This document shows positions 36,151 to 49,805 of a stretch of DNA of 64,000 bases, piece by piece. This DNA comes from Cercis canadensis (Eukaryota > Streptophyta > Magnoliopsida > Fabales > Fabaceae), in contig QAOA01004174.1 in the NCBI GenBank assembly GCA_003255065.1, forward strand, positions 25,980 through 89,979, in the 5' to 3' direction. Numbering within the stretch: position 1 is the stretch's first letter; every line of letters begins with the position of its first letter. A model generated the notes under the pieces. That model did not search any database. It saw only the letters and a program-made list of their open reading frames with translations, and was not told where the DNA came from. The position numbers were made by a program, and so were the translations under genes.

Positions 36151-36354
36151 ACCAACAGAATATTTAAGCTTCATATGACCCGCCACCACAAATCGAAATT
36201 ACAGTTACCTAACAAAATCACTGTATCCTGTATACAGTAAACCAGATCTTCCAATCACCCATCACTGTATCAAACTAACAGTACTCATATATTTGAATGT
36301 TAGCAAAACAATTGAAAACCCACATGCGTCCTGAGTGGGATGCTCACCAGACTT

Positions 36355-39300
36355 CTACATCCTGTCTTCCCTCCTTCTTGGAGCACAAGTGATGATTTGA
36401 TCAACTCTAAGGATCATTTCTGCTGCTTCGGTTGCAGAGCGCAAAACAGCCTCTTTGACTTTGAATGATTCAGATATACCCAATTCTGCCATGTCTCCAA
36501 CCTATCAGAAAATCAATACAGCTTAGTCAGAAAGAAATGTGAGAGAGGAAGAAAGCCAAACTAGCAGCCCTATAATATAGCTTTTCCAAACTACTACATA
36601 GAGCACTCTCAGTCTCATGCTCCAAATAACATTAGTTTCATTTTTTGGTGCCAACCGACATGGACTTAACAGTAAGACAGACAAGAAGCCTTGACACTGA
36701 ACATCTTATTATATCATCATTCTCATTGAAGCATAATTACTTTCGCCACTAAACTTGATTATTAGTCGTCCTATAGAATAAGGATAACGACAGGAAACCA
36801 TGCAACAAGAAATGGTGTTCCAAGACTATAAGAAGCGATACAAAATGGTCTATGTGTGTGTTTGTTGTACATATATGATTACGACCAATTTCTAGAAAAA
36901 AGTAACAAACGCCAACATTTCCATTTCATTATCAAAATCTTTAAAGCAAAAAGTCCTCATCAACTCCATCCATAATAACAACACGCATAGTCTCTAATCT
37001 TTTTTTTTTTTTCTATTTTCTTCTTTGTCTTTTAAAAGAAATAAAAAAAAAACGAAAAGACTTGTTTTCAGTTAAAATCATGTCTTTCAATTTACATTGG
37101 CGTTTCTCAAAAGGAACAATTTATACTAAAAGATGTAACTTTATCCACAAAATGCACCAGCAGTTGAATTACATATCCAAGTTCCTGCATAAGCACGTTG
37201 CATTTGAAAGCATGTATTCACATACATCTTAGATTGTTCATACGCCTAGATTCTCAGTTATAGTACTTACGGAACCAGAGATGACATCAAATCCTGCATT
37301 ACATCCTTCCTTGTGGTGCTCCGCACGGAGTTGAGAAATTAATTCTGCACTATCCAAACCAGCATTATCAGCAATGATTGTTGGGATAGACAAGAGTGCC
37401 CTGGAGAATGCCTCAATGGCAAGAGACTTCTTCCCAGGAGTTTTCCTGGCCAGCTCATCCACTTCCCTTGCCATCACCATCTCAGGCCATCCTCCTCCAA
37501 GCAAAACCCTGCTGTCATTAACTGTCTGAGACAGCACGCACAAGGCATCATGCAATGACCTCTCAGCCTCATCGAGAACGTGGTGGCTGCCACAAAAGCA
37601 AAGTTGTCAGCACTTCAAGTGGTAAAAAAAATGAATATCAGGCATTTATTTAAGTCCCAAGATCTAATGTTTATTGATACGCATAAAGAACAACCATCTA
37701 GGAACACAAGTACCAGAGTCCAGCTTACAATGCATTGGTCTACACAATCATATGATTTGAACTATCAAACTAAATGAAACTGCAAGAACAACTTATGCAT
37801 GTGGGAGTAGAAAGATATGCATAAGCAGCTAACATCGCAAACTCCAGCAATTATAGTTATATCACTGAACTCGACAAGCTGCAATTTTATCCATTCCTCA
37901 GAAAGGAAAAATATAAAATTTAGGCTTCAAAAAGTGAAATTTTAATAAATTAGCAGATCATGCACCTGAAACAGCATCAGAAGCAAGCAATTTGTATTAG
38001 GTACTAAGATTTACTATGAATAGACAGGAATTAGTGTTGCTCCCAAGTTACCAGTCAGAATAAACAAGTGTGAACACATCCTATGGTATTTGAGCTCAGA
38101 TAACTAAGAAAAATGATAATCTAAAACATAACAAAATTTTATCAGATTAGAATGCATGAGTATGGAAAAGTACAACATTGGAAGGAATTATAAGAATATA
38201 ATGAAAGAAAAAGTACCTAGCCCCTCTCAAGACTATTGTGCATGCCTGCCCCATTGCAACACCAGAAAAGCGAATTAGCTTATCCTCGCCAATCATAATC
38301 TCCTCAATAAGCTTGCAGTGGCCAAGCTTAACTGACTCGGGATTGTCAAAGGTTGATGCAATGTCACCCCCAGTTACCAAAGCCAGACGCTCAATACCAT
38401 CAAAATCAGCATGCTCGATAGCCAATATTCCCGCATCAGCAAAGAGCTCCTCTGGGAAATTGTAAATCAACTGTCTGTTAACAAAACAATTGATTCCATG
38501 ACCTATTATTTTCTGCACCTTTTCTTTCATTTTCTCCTTCTCAGCTCCTTCAATCTCAGCAACCCTAGACATTGAATCAACACGAACACGTGCGCCATAT
38601 ATCTTTACTTTGTCTGTGTCCATGGCAGTGTTTGCCACCAATATCTTTGCATCCTCTATGCGTTTGGGTTGTCCAATCCCAATTTTCTTGTCAAGAATGA
38701 ATCTGGGCAAGCAGATGATTCTAATTTAGAACAAACAGAAACAATAGTTTATAATTTTCTGTAATAACAGATATAACTCATTTTTAAATGTCCTACCCAT
38801 CATCTAAAAATGAATCCTTTAGTGATCCTCCAGGTTTCTTTATAATTTGGATAGCTTCTAAATTAGTGCTTCCCTGCCATGTGAAACAATATCACTAAAA
38901 AGTGTCACATTAAAGAAATTCAATAACATAGAAGAGAATAGCTCACTGTAAAACAGTAACAGAAAATCATACGCCAAACATTTGAAACATAGCAAAACCA
39001 CTGCTCAGCATGAAAACTTCTATGACCAAGCAGACATACTAGAATGTTCAGTCCATTCTAGCACCACTGTTTCAGTGAAGATATCTAAAGCATACCACAC
39101 TCACTTTTTGACTAGGGTTGGATGAAATTTGGAAAGTCATAGTCATATTGTAAGAAAGGATTACAAAATAGTAGGATTCATGATCTTCATAATCTAATTA
39201 ATGAAAATTATAGATATACACATAAATTCTTATAAAATATAATTAAAAGAAACTGTGTTAAAAATATTATTAGGTGTTAAATACAATATTATAATACCAA

Positions 39301-42190
39301 TTTTGTATTTTTTTTTCTAAGCATCTTATATTTGTATGTTGAACAATACATGTTATATTGCAAATTTGCAACGTGTTATCTAATAATTACAATTTATAAG
39401 GTCAATTTTATATTAACCAACAAATATCATGTGTTCATGATAGTCATATGGACCCATGCAAACAAAAAGTTAATACATCAGAATCATGCAAGATATTGCT
39501 GGCATCCTTTACTAGCGACAGCCAAAGACAAACATCTTTGGTTCTCTAACAAATTAAAACGTAATTCAAATTTAGTTTCAGTATAATAGGATTATAAAAT
39601 TTCTCAACAGAGAAATAGAGAATTATATCCATATATCAAACTTCTAAAGAAAAAAATCTGTTCTATAGTTACATACATGCCAAGAAATGTTCATCTTCAT
39701 AACTAAAAGTACACTAAATCCTACATAGACACAGGCCATCCAAAACTCAAAAAGCAAATCTGCATTTAAGTTTATGAAAATAGAGTATGGGTAAAGTTGA
39801 ATGTAATTCATGTCCACTGAAGTTCTTCCAAGTATGCTCTATAATGAAGGAGAAGACTTAGCTACAGTGCAATCCCTATTCACCATCTCTACAATAAATC
39901 TCATATTCGTTATTGAAGTGGCAATTCACCTTTAGTCTCATTACAGCATCCACAGCCAAGTTTGCAAAATGTTCCTTATCCTGCGAGAGGATTTTGGAAC
40001 TCAAAGTGGTCCTCGCAATGTTCATCAAGTCTGACCTGAACTTCTCTGCATAGCCCAGTAAATCCCTTTCTTAGACATGAAAACACAAGAAATGTCTTTA
40101 TAACCAAGCCCCACCCAAAACACCAAAATAACAACAATAAGGGAAAAAAACTGAATGTCCTTCCAATGGTATAATGCGACTGTATGCCTAAAGGAAATCA
40201 ACTCTATTAACAACGTCAATGCCTATAGCAATCATCAACAATTCTTCAAAACTATTATTTAATGAAAAAAAAAATTCACAAATATTAAAAAAAGATTCTT
40301 ACATGCAAAGGAAATTTTATATAAAAATCAAAGATAAAGGCAAATACCAGTATCTGCTTTGTTATCCACAACCTTCTGCAACAAAGCATTACGAGCACAT
40401 TCAGCTGCCATACGGAAACCTGAAAATCAGAACAGACAATTTTACAAACCCTCATGTGACTCACAACAGCATCATGGGAGGGTAAAAAATCATAATCCAA
40501 ATCAATTCACTCAGAAAAGAACAAAACACTGAGAAGAAAGAACCAAATTATTCAAAAAGAACCCCATGAGAACAATGTATGGGGTTCACAAGAGAGAGAA
40601 TCTAGATGGAACCATAAGGAAGATCAACGGAAAGTGCCAACCAACAAGGGCAGGCAGTAGTTATAGCAGGCCAGAGTTTTAGACCTAGTGCTACACATAT
40701 AATTCCAGAGCAAAACCTATATTATGATATGGTTAAACCTCTTTGATCAAATGATTTGGTAAGAAAGTGAAAGACTAGGGATTAAACACTTCACTTTTGT
40801 GACTGCTTCCATTACCTTCCATTTGATTATAAACATTCACAAATTAATGCATAAGTTGAGAAGAAGGCTTGGAGGAAGAAAATGTAAGACAGAAGAGGTA
40901 ACCTTTTATATTCATTTATTTGTATCAACTCGTAAGAAACACTAGAAGGCATTTGACACTACATAAAGGTCACCAATGCCAAGTACAAATTACTGATGAA
41001 CATAAAACATTGATTTTGTTACCAACATATTACTTAAGAATAGTCAGACAGAATGGGAGTCAATGGACAAATCACCAGAAAGTTGTCCACATGAAAAATA
41101 CAAAAATTCAAGATTTGCTTCATTAGAGCAACAAAAAGCATCTTTGGGAAACAATGAAATGAACCTGATATTATTGTCATTGGATGAATCTTTGCTGCAA
41201 CCAGCTTCTCTGCTTCCCTTAAAAGCTCCCCAGCCAACACAACAACAGAAGTTGTTCCATCACCAACTTCATCATCTTGAACTTTTGATATGTCTAACCC
41301 TCATTAAGGATTCTTATGATTTAAATTTATGGATACTACATGACAGGCTCTAAAATTCTGAAATCCAAACCAAGAGGATATATATGGGTACCATTGGAGC
41401 ATCCAAAAGCTTGCTACATTAGGGATATCCCTTTGTAGCACATACAACTTTCTGAAGTTTAACCAAAAAAACAAAACAGAACAAAACAACAAACAAAAAC
41501 AAATTGTCTGCCAAATACAGGATTAATGATAATTTGATAAGCCAGGAATTTTTTTAGCATTTTCTAAGCTGCCTTATCAGAACTTAACAAAAATGATAAG
41601 GATACCCACAAGGACTTTAGCAGCTGGGTTATCAATATGAAGAGACTTTAAGATGGTAGCACCATCATTAGTAACAGTAACTTCACGTCCTCTGCCTGTT
41701 GATTGTAAAATCTTATCCTGCATTTGCAACATTCAAGCTATAGGAATTAGTCAGGAGTACAAAAGAAAGTCATTTATCAAGTTATCAGCATATTGAAGCT
41801 TTACAGTGAATGAGTGGACAGGATATTTTACCATTCCCTTTGGCCCTAAAGTTGTCTTGACCAAGTCAGCAATTGCCATGGCACCAACAAAGGATGCCTA
41901 ATAAATAAAACGAGCCAAATCAAATTGTAACATATGTAGTTAGAGTTACCCAACTCTTCCAGCTTATATACACAGATATAAACCAAAATTTATGGAAATT
42001 AACGAATACAGTTCATAAGAGACTATTTCAATCTTGAAACTCACCATTCTAGCTCGCTCCCCTTTTTCCTCACTGGCTTCATCTTTAAGAATTCTATCGA
42101 TCTGTACCATTCACCCATAGAATCAATTGCCAAAGGAAATAGTAGAAAAAAAAAGAATGAAAGAATTAGTAGCATGTAACATACCCCCAT
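36355..42190 (-). CDS. CCT2: T-complex protein 1 (CCT/TRiC chaperonin) subunit beta
   Basis: Coding exons, in transcript order: 42185-42190 (ATG GGG), 42045-42101, 41832-41897, 41606-41717, 41165-41293, 40348-40419, 39930-40045, 38797-38873, 38217-38702, 37271-37586, 36355-36501. All have GT..AG junctions and consistent phases and sum to 1584 nt, 527 aa plus stop, the length of the Arabidopsis protein. Landmarks: LGPKGM (38-43), NDGAT (60-64), catalytic-pocket GDGTTS (91-96), [24 protein letters not shown] in the apical domain, and C-terminal [13 protein letters not shown] beta is one of eight paralogous subunits of the cytosolic double-ring ATPase that folds actin, tubulin and other proteins. 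The start exon carries only two codons after a short leader. The ATG at 42110-42108 upstream of the TACAG acceptor is intronic. No lesions seen; probably a housekeeping gene. Confidence 0.95.
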
Positions 42191-42213
42191 TAAGGAAATT
42201 CAAATGAGATCAC

Positions 42214-42490
42214 CTGAATGGAGAAATAAATTCTGTCAAATAATCATTTAGAGAAATTAATGTTCTGAAAACCAAACCGGTCACACAGTTCTGTGGTCAG
42301 ACCTGAATTTTAAAAAATATATTTTCCATGCATATATGATAAAATATATTAAAAAATATAATACATACAACTTAAATAAATTAGTAAATCATAAAGAAAA
42401 ATTCAAATTAAGTATACAAATATCAACAATATCCACAAACAGATCCAAAACACAAGCTTCCATATCTTCAAGTCTATTTTACCCAGGAAA

Positions 42491-42521
<31 letters not shown>

Positions 42522-43110
42522 AAATGAGATACAGAAATAGCAAAACAGAACAGAGGAAGAGAAGGAAGAGGATTTCAGAAGAATGAATCTAGAACTTGTT
42601 TCTGGTCTGACTACTGAAAAGAGGGATGCAATCTACATTTACCAGAAGCATTTAAAGATGAAAACTTTCTACAGCAAACAAAAGAAAGTAAGAATGTTTA
42701 AAATTGCAGTTCAAAGTGCCAATCATCTAAATTTTCAAAAAAAAGGGAAAAAAAAAACCCACTAAGTGGAACTTGAACTCAGTAGCCCATTGGAGTCAAG
42801 CAGTACAAACATACTCTCCAAACTAAGCAATATAAATTAATATCCCATAACAAATCTAACACAACATAAAACAATATGACCATTGATATGCCCAGTCGAT
42901 TCGAGATTGAGCAAAGGTCAGTAAGCTAGTTATTCGATAGAGAGCAGAGTTAATGCTTATTCTTTTACCTGAGTGGAAGTCAAGTAGCAGCAAGGGACAG
43001 CAGCAATTCACCACTACTCTGCCTCTGCTTCGCAACACACTGAGGGCAAAGGCCGCAAAGGAAATGAACGTTTGAAGAAGACGCACGAAAGGGCTAGAGC
43101 AGCTGTACAG
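42214..43110 (-). other. CCT2 5' UTR exon and first intron
   Basis: A non-coding first exon ends at 42969 with donor CTCAG|GTAAAAG and has no ATG back to about 43110. It would splice to the short leader exon 42185-42213 (acceptor CCATTCAG). The 755-bp intron holds a (GA)n microsatellite at 42490-42520 and, near 42250-42310, ACCGGTC/GGTCAGACC text resembling the 6623-7208 MITE family. Confidence 0.7.
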
Positions 43111-43596
43111 GCTTTAGGTCTCTTGGACTCTTGGAGTAAAAACGGTGCCGTTCAGATTGATAGTCTTTTGAAAAGAACCAGCCAATGAGTGATCGTGTAA
43201 GGCCAGGTCTACAATATCGATATGAGTATCGGGGCAAATTGCCACTTATCTTATTTTATCAGCCCTTCAATCATTCACTGGGCATAATCAATGGATGTAA
43301 TGATTTAATGAAAAACTTGGCCAGTCGGTTTTTTCCATGAGAACACAGAGGATTTTGGTTAATTTATAGTTTGACTCTAATTCATTTGGGTCAGTTCATT
43401 AGACTAGGTTGAGAGAATGGGCACTTTGACTAAAGTAATGTAGTTAGAATAGTTATTTATCAAAATAGAGTAATCAGAAACAAATTTATCAAAGTAGAAT
43501 AGTTTTAAAAAAATAAAAAAATAAAAAATAAAAAAGATGATTGGGATGCGGGCTCCACCAAACATGCCGAGGGGCCCATGGCGTGTCCCCAAAAAA
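43111..43596. promoter_or_regulatory. CCT2 upstream region
   Basis: Intergenic DNA upstream of the CCT2 leader; no TATA box is obvious, as is common for housekeeping genes. An A-rich run sits at 43505-43536. The foldback element begins just beyond. Confidence 0.4.
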
Positions 43597-44239
43597 GGCT
43601 CCCTCCCTCCGGCAGCATGTCTCCTCTTGTATTTTGCTGCAGCTTTTCCTTCTCTTGCGGGTCCCAAATCTGCCAAATGGCATGTTATTCCATCTCTTTC
43701 GCTGCAGAATAGGTTGATTTCATATGCTTTGTTGATTACCATCTCTTTTCCCCCATTTCTGGTAGTTTCTTATTCCATCTTGCTTCCTTTGATATTTATT
43801 TACTTTTTTTATCAACCGTAAAAATATCGGCTAAACGAGGTTTCTACCTGATCGGAGCAGAGTGTGGGTGCTAGTGTGATGGATGCAGAGGTGGTTAGAC
43901 TGCTAGAGAAAGAGTACCAGATAGAAATGGAGAATACCTATACCATGCAAAACATATGGGCCAAATAAGTTTCTTGCATCGACATACGGTTAGAGGCCAA
44001 GAATATGATGCATAAACTTTTAAGAAGGTAATGCTTATGAATATATTTTGAGACAAGGTATAAAATTGTGTAAATATTAGTAGAGGAGGTAAGTATATGG
44101 TACAAAGTGTCAGCAAGTGTTGTATATTACATGGGTGAAAAGAGATGGAATAACATGCCATTTGGCAACTTTGGGACCCGCAAGAGAAGGAAAAGCTATA
44201 GCAAAATACAAGAGGAGACACGCTGCTAAAGGGGGAGCC
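43597..44239. mobile_element. Foldback element with ~105-bp arms
   Basis: The left arm 43597-43702 (GGCTCCCTCC...TGTCTCCTCTTGTATTTTGC...CATCTCTTTC) is mirrored by 44140-44239 (GAGATGGAATAACATGCC...GCAAAATACAAGAGGAGACA...GGGAGCC). The ~435-bp loop is AT-richer and non-coding. Opposing open frames in the arms are mirror images, not genes. Confidence 0.7.
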
Positions 44240-44254
44240 TTCAGACAAAATAAT

Positions 44255-44375
44255 CTTTCCTACTAGAGGACTAATTTGTCAGACAAAATAATAATTCAGT
44301 AACCTATTTGTCACCGAAAATTTTTCGACGACGAATTTGTCAGTAATTATATTTTTCAATGATTAAAAAAGGGTT
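44255..44375. mobile_element. Right-half fragment of the 'GAGTAAAACCC' MITE
   Basis: Contains GGACTAATTTGTC...ACGAATTTGTCAG...AAAAAAGGGTTTTACTC, matching the right arm of the elements at 9744-10111 and 29180-29431. The left arm is absent, apparently lost at the junction with the foldback element. Confidence 0.7.
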
Positions 44376-44397
44376 TTACTCTAGAATTTAAATATAA

Positions 44398-44616
44398 TGT
44401 TAATTATTAGAATATGAAAGTTATTGGATAAGATCTCTTGGTAACTTTATTTAGAAATTGTAAATGATAAACTAAGCAAAAGCTTAATCATTATAAAATG
44501 TATGCAATGTTAGTTATTATATATGAAAGTTATTAGATAAGATCTCTTAGTAACTTAATTTAGAAATTTTAATTGATAGAGTAAACAAAAGCTTAACCTT
44601 TATAAAATATACTTTG
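44398..44616. repeat. Two-copy tandem repeat (~110 bp)
   Basis: The unit ATGAAAGTTATTGGATAAGATCTC...AAGCAAAAGCTTAA...TATAAAAT is repeated with about 10% change. No coding content. Confidence 0.65.
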
Positions 44617-45526
44617 ATATATAACTTTGTTTTCAAGCCAATAAATGAGCCTCTTTTTCAAGTTAGATATGAGATGAGAAGTTTTTTCTTTGTCTTAGAA
44701 GTCCAAAATTGACTCTTAAAATATAAAATGGATCATGTGTTCACACATAGACTTTTTATTTTTTAATGCAATTGAATGTGTAGGTGAAAAATAGCTTAGA
44801 CAAAAGACAATTGAACAATTGAGAGGGCTAAAGTTTGGTTTTTAACGCAAGAATAAAAGTATGAGGAAGATGTTAAATGATAACCTTAATAAGGATAAAA
44901 CATATATAAGATAGGAAGAGTATATATATTGAAAGTGGAATAATATAAAGGGCAGAAACATTAAAGAACATGCAAAACACCATTGGCTGATATAATGCAA
45001 TGCATAAGCGTGGAAAGTGTGGTAGCATCCATTAGCGGTTAATTTGGTGGAGATCTTATTAAAGAGCACCATATTTTAGTCTAATGTAATAATTAAGTTA
45101 TCACTTAAAAGTTAATTAATATCTATTTATATCACTTAAAAGTTAATTAATACATATTAATATAACTTAAAAGCAATGCTCATTTGTCTCATAAAAATAA
45201 AAATAAAAACGCAATGTTCATTTTCTTCTATGTTCTGGGGAATTGCAAGGAAAGAGACAGAGAGAGAAGAGACACATAATTTCTTCAGTAAAATTTGGGT
45301 GCTTGGATAAGAATAAGATTCACTCACAAGGTTAAAGAATGGGGAGAAATCTCAATTCAAATAAGATGTGTGGGCAATAATATAATTTCATAAAACTGGT
45401 TAGAAAGGGTTAACAAGAAGTTTGAAGCTATACGTGTTTCATTCTAAACCACATGCCTTAATGTGCACTAGTGCTCATGATAGAGGATTGGTATTGTAGA
45501 CCTAGTCATCATGTAATGTTCAGGGT
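44617..45526. other. AT-rich spacer
   Basis: No gene. Near 45110-45175 CACTTAAAAGTTAATTAATA is repeated two to three times. Confidence 0.5.
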
Positions 45527-46360
45527 GGTTGCTATTTGCTAAGCTACATACCTCAAAATGGGTATGTAGTGCTACATTTTTTTATTTTTTTATTTTGATG
45601 GGACTCACATTTTTAAGTTAGTGTTAGGGTGAAAATCTCAAATAATTGAGTATGTGTCAAATTTTAAAATAGATAATAAAATTTGAGTTTTATTGCATAA
45701 AAAGAAAAATCTACTACTTTATTTTTTTAATGTTTTTTTAGCATTTTTCCTATCGTGCTTTGTTTATTCATTTTACAATAAATTAATTATTCTGATTAAT
45801 ACTAAGTGACTCAAATTTTTAAAACCTGTACAATGAAAATAAATTCTAAATGTGGTTCTTACCACAACACCCTAGTCAAAGTGGTATATAACGTTATGTA
45901 CCCCAAAATGTTATATGTAGCTTAGCAACCCCTTGGAGCTGTCCAAATCAATTGGCTAGTCTTCTTGGGCCAGTCCAATTTGGNTTTAAGTTAGTGTTAG
46001 GGTGAAAATCTCAAATAATTGAGTATGTGTCAAATTTTAAAATAGATAATAAAATTTGAGTTTTATTGCATAAAAAAAAAATCTACTACTTTATTTTTTT
46101 AATGTTTTTTTAGCATTTTTCCTATCGTGCTTTGTTTATTCATTTTACAAGAAATTAATTATTCTGATTAATACTAAGTGACTCAAATTTTTAAAACCTG
46201 TACAATGAAAATAAATTCTAAATGTGGTTCTTACCACAACACCCTAGTCAAAGTGGTATATAACGTTATGTACCCCAAAATGTTATATGTAGCTTAGCAA
46301 CCACTTGGAGCTGTCCAAATCAATTGGCTAGTCTTCTTGGGCCAGTCCAATTTGGGCTAG
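45527..46360. mobile_element. Foldback MITE duplicated around a single N
   Basis: The ends GGTTGCTATTTGCTAAGCTACATA and its inverse TATGTAGCTTAGCAACC define a ~405-bp element at 45527-45932. The stretch 45612-45983 is repeated almost exactly at 45985-46358 across the N at 45984, again as unmerged contig ends. The true locus probably has one element. Confidence 0.65.
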
Positions 46361-47039
46361 TCCAAGCTGAGCTAATTTTCAACGAGCCAACAAATAGCCA
46401 GCCAAGCCCTATGTTAGTTAGGGGCTAAGACAAGCTAGCCTGCTCGCTCTATCTTATTTATTTATTTATTATTTTTACTATTTGAAATTAGATTAAAAAC
46501 TAAAAAGGCCTTTGGCTTTTTTCGTTAGTGATATTGGTTATTTGAGCTAAATTGTATATAAAATGAACTAACCAAAGATTTGACATAAAATTAAAAAGCT
46601 ATTAAAGAAGCTTTAAAATACCTAGTAATGTTATTGGACATTAAACGATCAAATTTCATAATTATAAGTAACAAAATGTATAAAATAGTTAAGTAATTCA
46701 ACATATTAATTTTCTTACAAGTAACTTTTTCAAATCATAGAATATAAAATCTAATTCTAATTATTTAAAAATTCTTTTTCACCATTAAATTACTTTTAAA
46801 TGTAGTTTCCATCACAAAAGTAATGTTTTTTAGAAATTGTTGGGGTAATATGAAATTTTTATTTTCAATAAATAATTTTTTTTTTAAAAAAAATTAATTT
46901 TGGCCTGCCCATTCTAAATAGACTGGTAGCCAACCTACTTTTTTTTTTTTTTAGTTATTTGGCTAAGCCCATTTTAATAGCTCTACAACTATCATGATAT
47001 GCTTATATCACAAATTACTACTCTAAAATTGTCATTTTC

Positions 47040-47084
<45 letters not shown>

Positions 47085-48085
47085 NGTAATTTAACTATTT
47101 ATATAGGTAAACTTTTCAAGCTCTTGTTGGGACAATTAGTTTGTTAAGTTCGTTCTTTTTTTTTTTTTTTTTTCTTTAAGTTTACAAGGGAACACAAAGC
47201 ATTGAGAAAGTTGCTTTCCTACAAAGTTGAGGTTTTAAATTTGATTTGATGTTCCTCTCACATGCATTTCTAGTTAAAAAAATCTAACTTTATCTAATAT
47301 TGAAAAGAATCCACTACACTATGTTTTGTAAGATATGTCTCATATCTCCGGGTCCCAGACTTATGGCTAAAAACCCTGCAATTCTTTGCCTTCTAAATTC
47401 CCCACAGAACAAGAACGATATATGTAACAAGCTCTTTTCCTTCAACCAAAAAAAAAAAAAAAANAAAAAAAAAAAAAAAAAAAAAAAGCTCTTTCTCCGA
47501 AGATCGTTAGAGAAGAAATCCATATTGATCCTGGTACCCCTCCCAAAGCATAGAGGTAATCTCGGAGAGCTCAACCAGATGTTCTCTACAGATAGACACT
47601 GAGCAAATAGCTTTATTACCGACTGAGAATGGTGTTGGCCCAAAACACAGGATGCATCCACTTGAGTTATTCTTTTCTGCAAGTTTGCAGCAATTCCCAC
47701 TCCATTATGCAGCAATCTCCAGAGAAATAAAATTGCATCTCAACCCTAGAAAGCAACTAACTACTGATGTTATTACTCTTTGTTGGTTTACTGCCAAAAG
47801 ATAAGTTATTAACATTGAAGAATAAATAGAGCCATAAACACAAGAACTAGACTAGGAAGCAAGGATACAAATTGAATTTTGAAAACAACATAATATTAGT
47901 ACTGGGATATGGCTATTAGGATATAATACAGTAAGGATACATTTCATTAAATAATAAAAATATATTTTATACTAGAAAATTTGAAGATACCGTTAGGTAT
48001 TTTTGGCTTTTGTCTATGTGTAACATTTGCAGAAGAAATACCTAAATTGATTGGGCTTATTAGGTAATAGATATGCTGTCTATAA
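46361..48085. other. Spacer with homopolymer assembly breaks
   Basis: No gene recognised. A 44-base T run ends at the N at 47085, and A runs flank the N at 47464. A minus-strand frame at 47550-47715 has normal composition (starts MLHNGVGIAANLQKRITQVD) but I cannot assign it to a family. Confidence 0.45.
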
Positions 48086-49333
48086 TGTTGGCCCCACGGT
48101 TCTCCTAACCTTAGTTTTGATGATAACAAATAACTTTTCTTATCACTAACCTTAACATGTTTGTTCAAATGTTTATCTTAAGTGAACATGTTATGTGATA
48201 ATGTTAAGCCTGAAGCACAACTAGTTTCGTAGTTCAAAGAACCAGCTTGAAGTTCAAGAGCTAGATCTTCATGCTGTTTTGAAAGCCTCAAACTTTGTGG
48301 ACCAATCAAGCTTGAAGCCCAATTCGTCTGGACTAGTTACTGGACCTCAGAGACATTGGAAGAAAGCCCACTTGAGGAATTTGAATTATAAAAGAATCAA
48401 CAACAAGAAAGGAAACAAGTGCTATAGAAGGAAATTATTTGAAATGAGATATTATTTCTCAATCAGAGATATGATCTCAAATCAAGTCATAAAGACCTCA
48501 AATCAGGCAAACAGAAGCCCAGCCCATTGACAACGATCATCTTCAACCTTCTACTATAAATTTCAAAGACCCAATGTCTGAAAAAGAAGAGAAGCGAATC
48601 CATTGAATCAATCAAAGAAAAAGCTCTGTGTGCGAAGCTAGTTATCTATCTCTTCTATCAACTCTGTACTACTTCTGTGTAAAACCTTTGAGAGAGTTGT
48701 ATATCATTGTGTGCCATACAAATCTGAAAATTTGTAACATATTTCATTGAAAAATCTAAGGAGTGACTTCTGTCTTTTTTTGACAAAAGGAAAGAGTTTC
48801 TAGTGAGCTCTATAAAGAAACTAAGGAGAGAAGTTTTCTAGTGAAGCTTGTTGTAAAAACTAGTGCTGTAAACGAAGCTTGAAGAAACTTGGACAAATAA
48901 CATTGATAGTAGAACCCCAGTCTTGGGTGAATAAATATAGGCTCTGTTATTAGCCTAACCACTATAAAAATTCTGGGCTAAATCTCTCTACCCTTCTCTT
49001 TTTTATTTAGCTGCTATATGTCTTTAAATCTGACGCATAACTAGCTTTGTTGTTCTGATCTTGTTAAACTTACTATTTCTTGCCTCATAAATTATTATAT
49101 TCATATATGCAAGAATTTATCTTTTCGATCTAACTGGCTATTCAGTTCATATTTTGAGTATTTATATTATGATTAATCTCTGTTAAGTTATTTCTTGGTT
49201 TTATAATAACCAGCTCTGAAATGAGTTTTTAATATAAACTGGTTATTCTAGAAATTGTTTTAATATGTAATTCCGCATTATAAATGTTTTTATCTCCTAT
49301 TCACCCCCTTCTAAGAGTATATCTACACTCTCA
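48086..49333. mobile_element. Solo LTR, 1248 bp
   Basis: Begins TGTTGGCCCC, ends CACTCTCA, and is flanked by exact 5-bp repeats TATAA (48081-48085 and 49334-49338). It contains GTTTTGATGATAACAAAT near its start and TATTCACCCCC near its end, text frequent in plant copia-type LTRs. No internal retrotransposon domain follows, so this is a recombined solo LTR. The A/T-only target repeat keeps some uncertainty about the borders. Confidence 0.65.
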
Positions 49334-49494
49334 TATAAGCCATGTACTCAACTTCAATATCCCATTAGCCCATTAACTAAACAACAACCTTTTCGGTTTG
49401 AGGAAATGGGACAAGAGTTCCATAGAAACAATGTACTGCTCTTAGCAGCTCTTTTTGTTTTAATTAATTTTCATTTGACCAAACGAAAAAAAAA

Positions 49495-49805
49495 NNNNNN
49501 NNNNNNNNNNNNNNNNNNNNNNNNNNNNNNNNNNNNNNNNNNNNNNNNNNNNNNNNNNNNNNNNNNNNNNNNNNNNNNNNNNNNNNNNNNNNNNNNNNNN
49601 NNNNNNNNNNNNNNNNNNNNNNNNNNNNNNNNNNNNNNNNNNNNNNNNNNNNNNNNNNNNNNNNNNNNNNNNNNNNNNNNNNNNNNNNNNNNNNNNNNNN
49701 NNNNNNNNNNNNNNNNNNNNNNNNNNNNNNNNNNNNNNNNNNNNNNNNNNNNNNNNNNNNNNNNNNNNNNNNNNNNNNNNNNNNNNNNNNNNNNNNNNNN
49801 NNNNN
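49495..49805. other. Assembly gap, 311 N
   Basis: Sequence unknown. The missing piece should include the left end of the CACTA element and could include the rest of the copia 3' LTR, because only the first ~45 bp of that LTR lies to the right of the CACTA. Confidence 0.95.

Noticed and set aside
42108-42110. ATG just upstream of CCT2 exon 2 as the start codon
   Set aside because: The only AG after the polypyrimidine tract is downstream of this ATG, so it lies in the intron; the mini-exon at 42185-42213 gives the conserved length.
43404-44248. Opposing frames of 94-117 aa
   Set aside because: They are mirror translations of the foldback arms; the shared PSLAG..AKWHVIP-like text comes from the inverted repeat, not from two genes.
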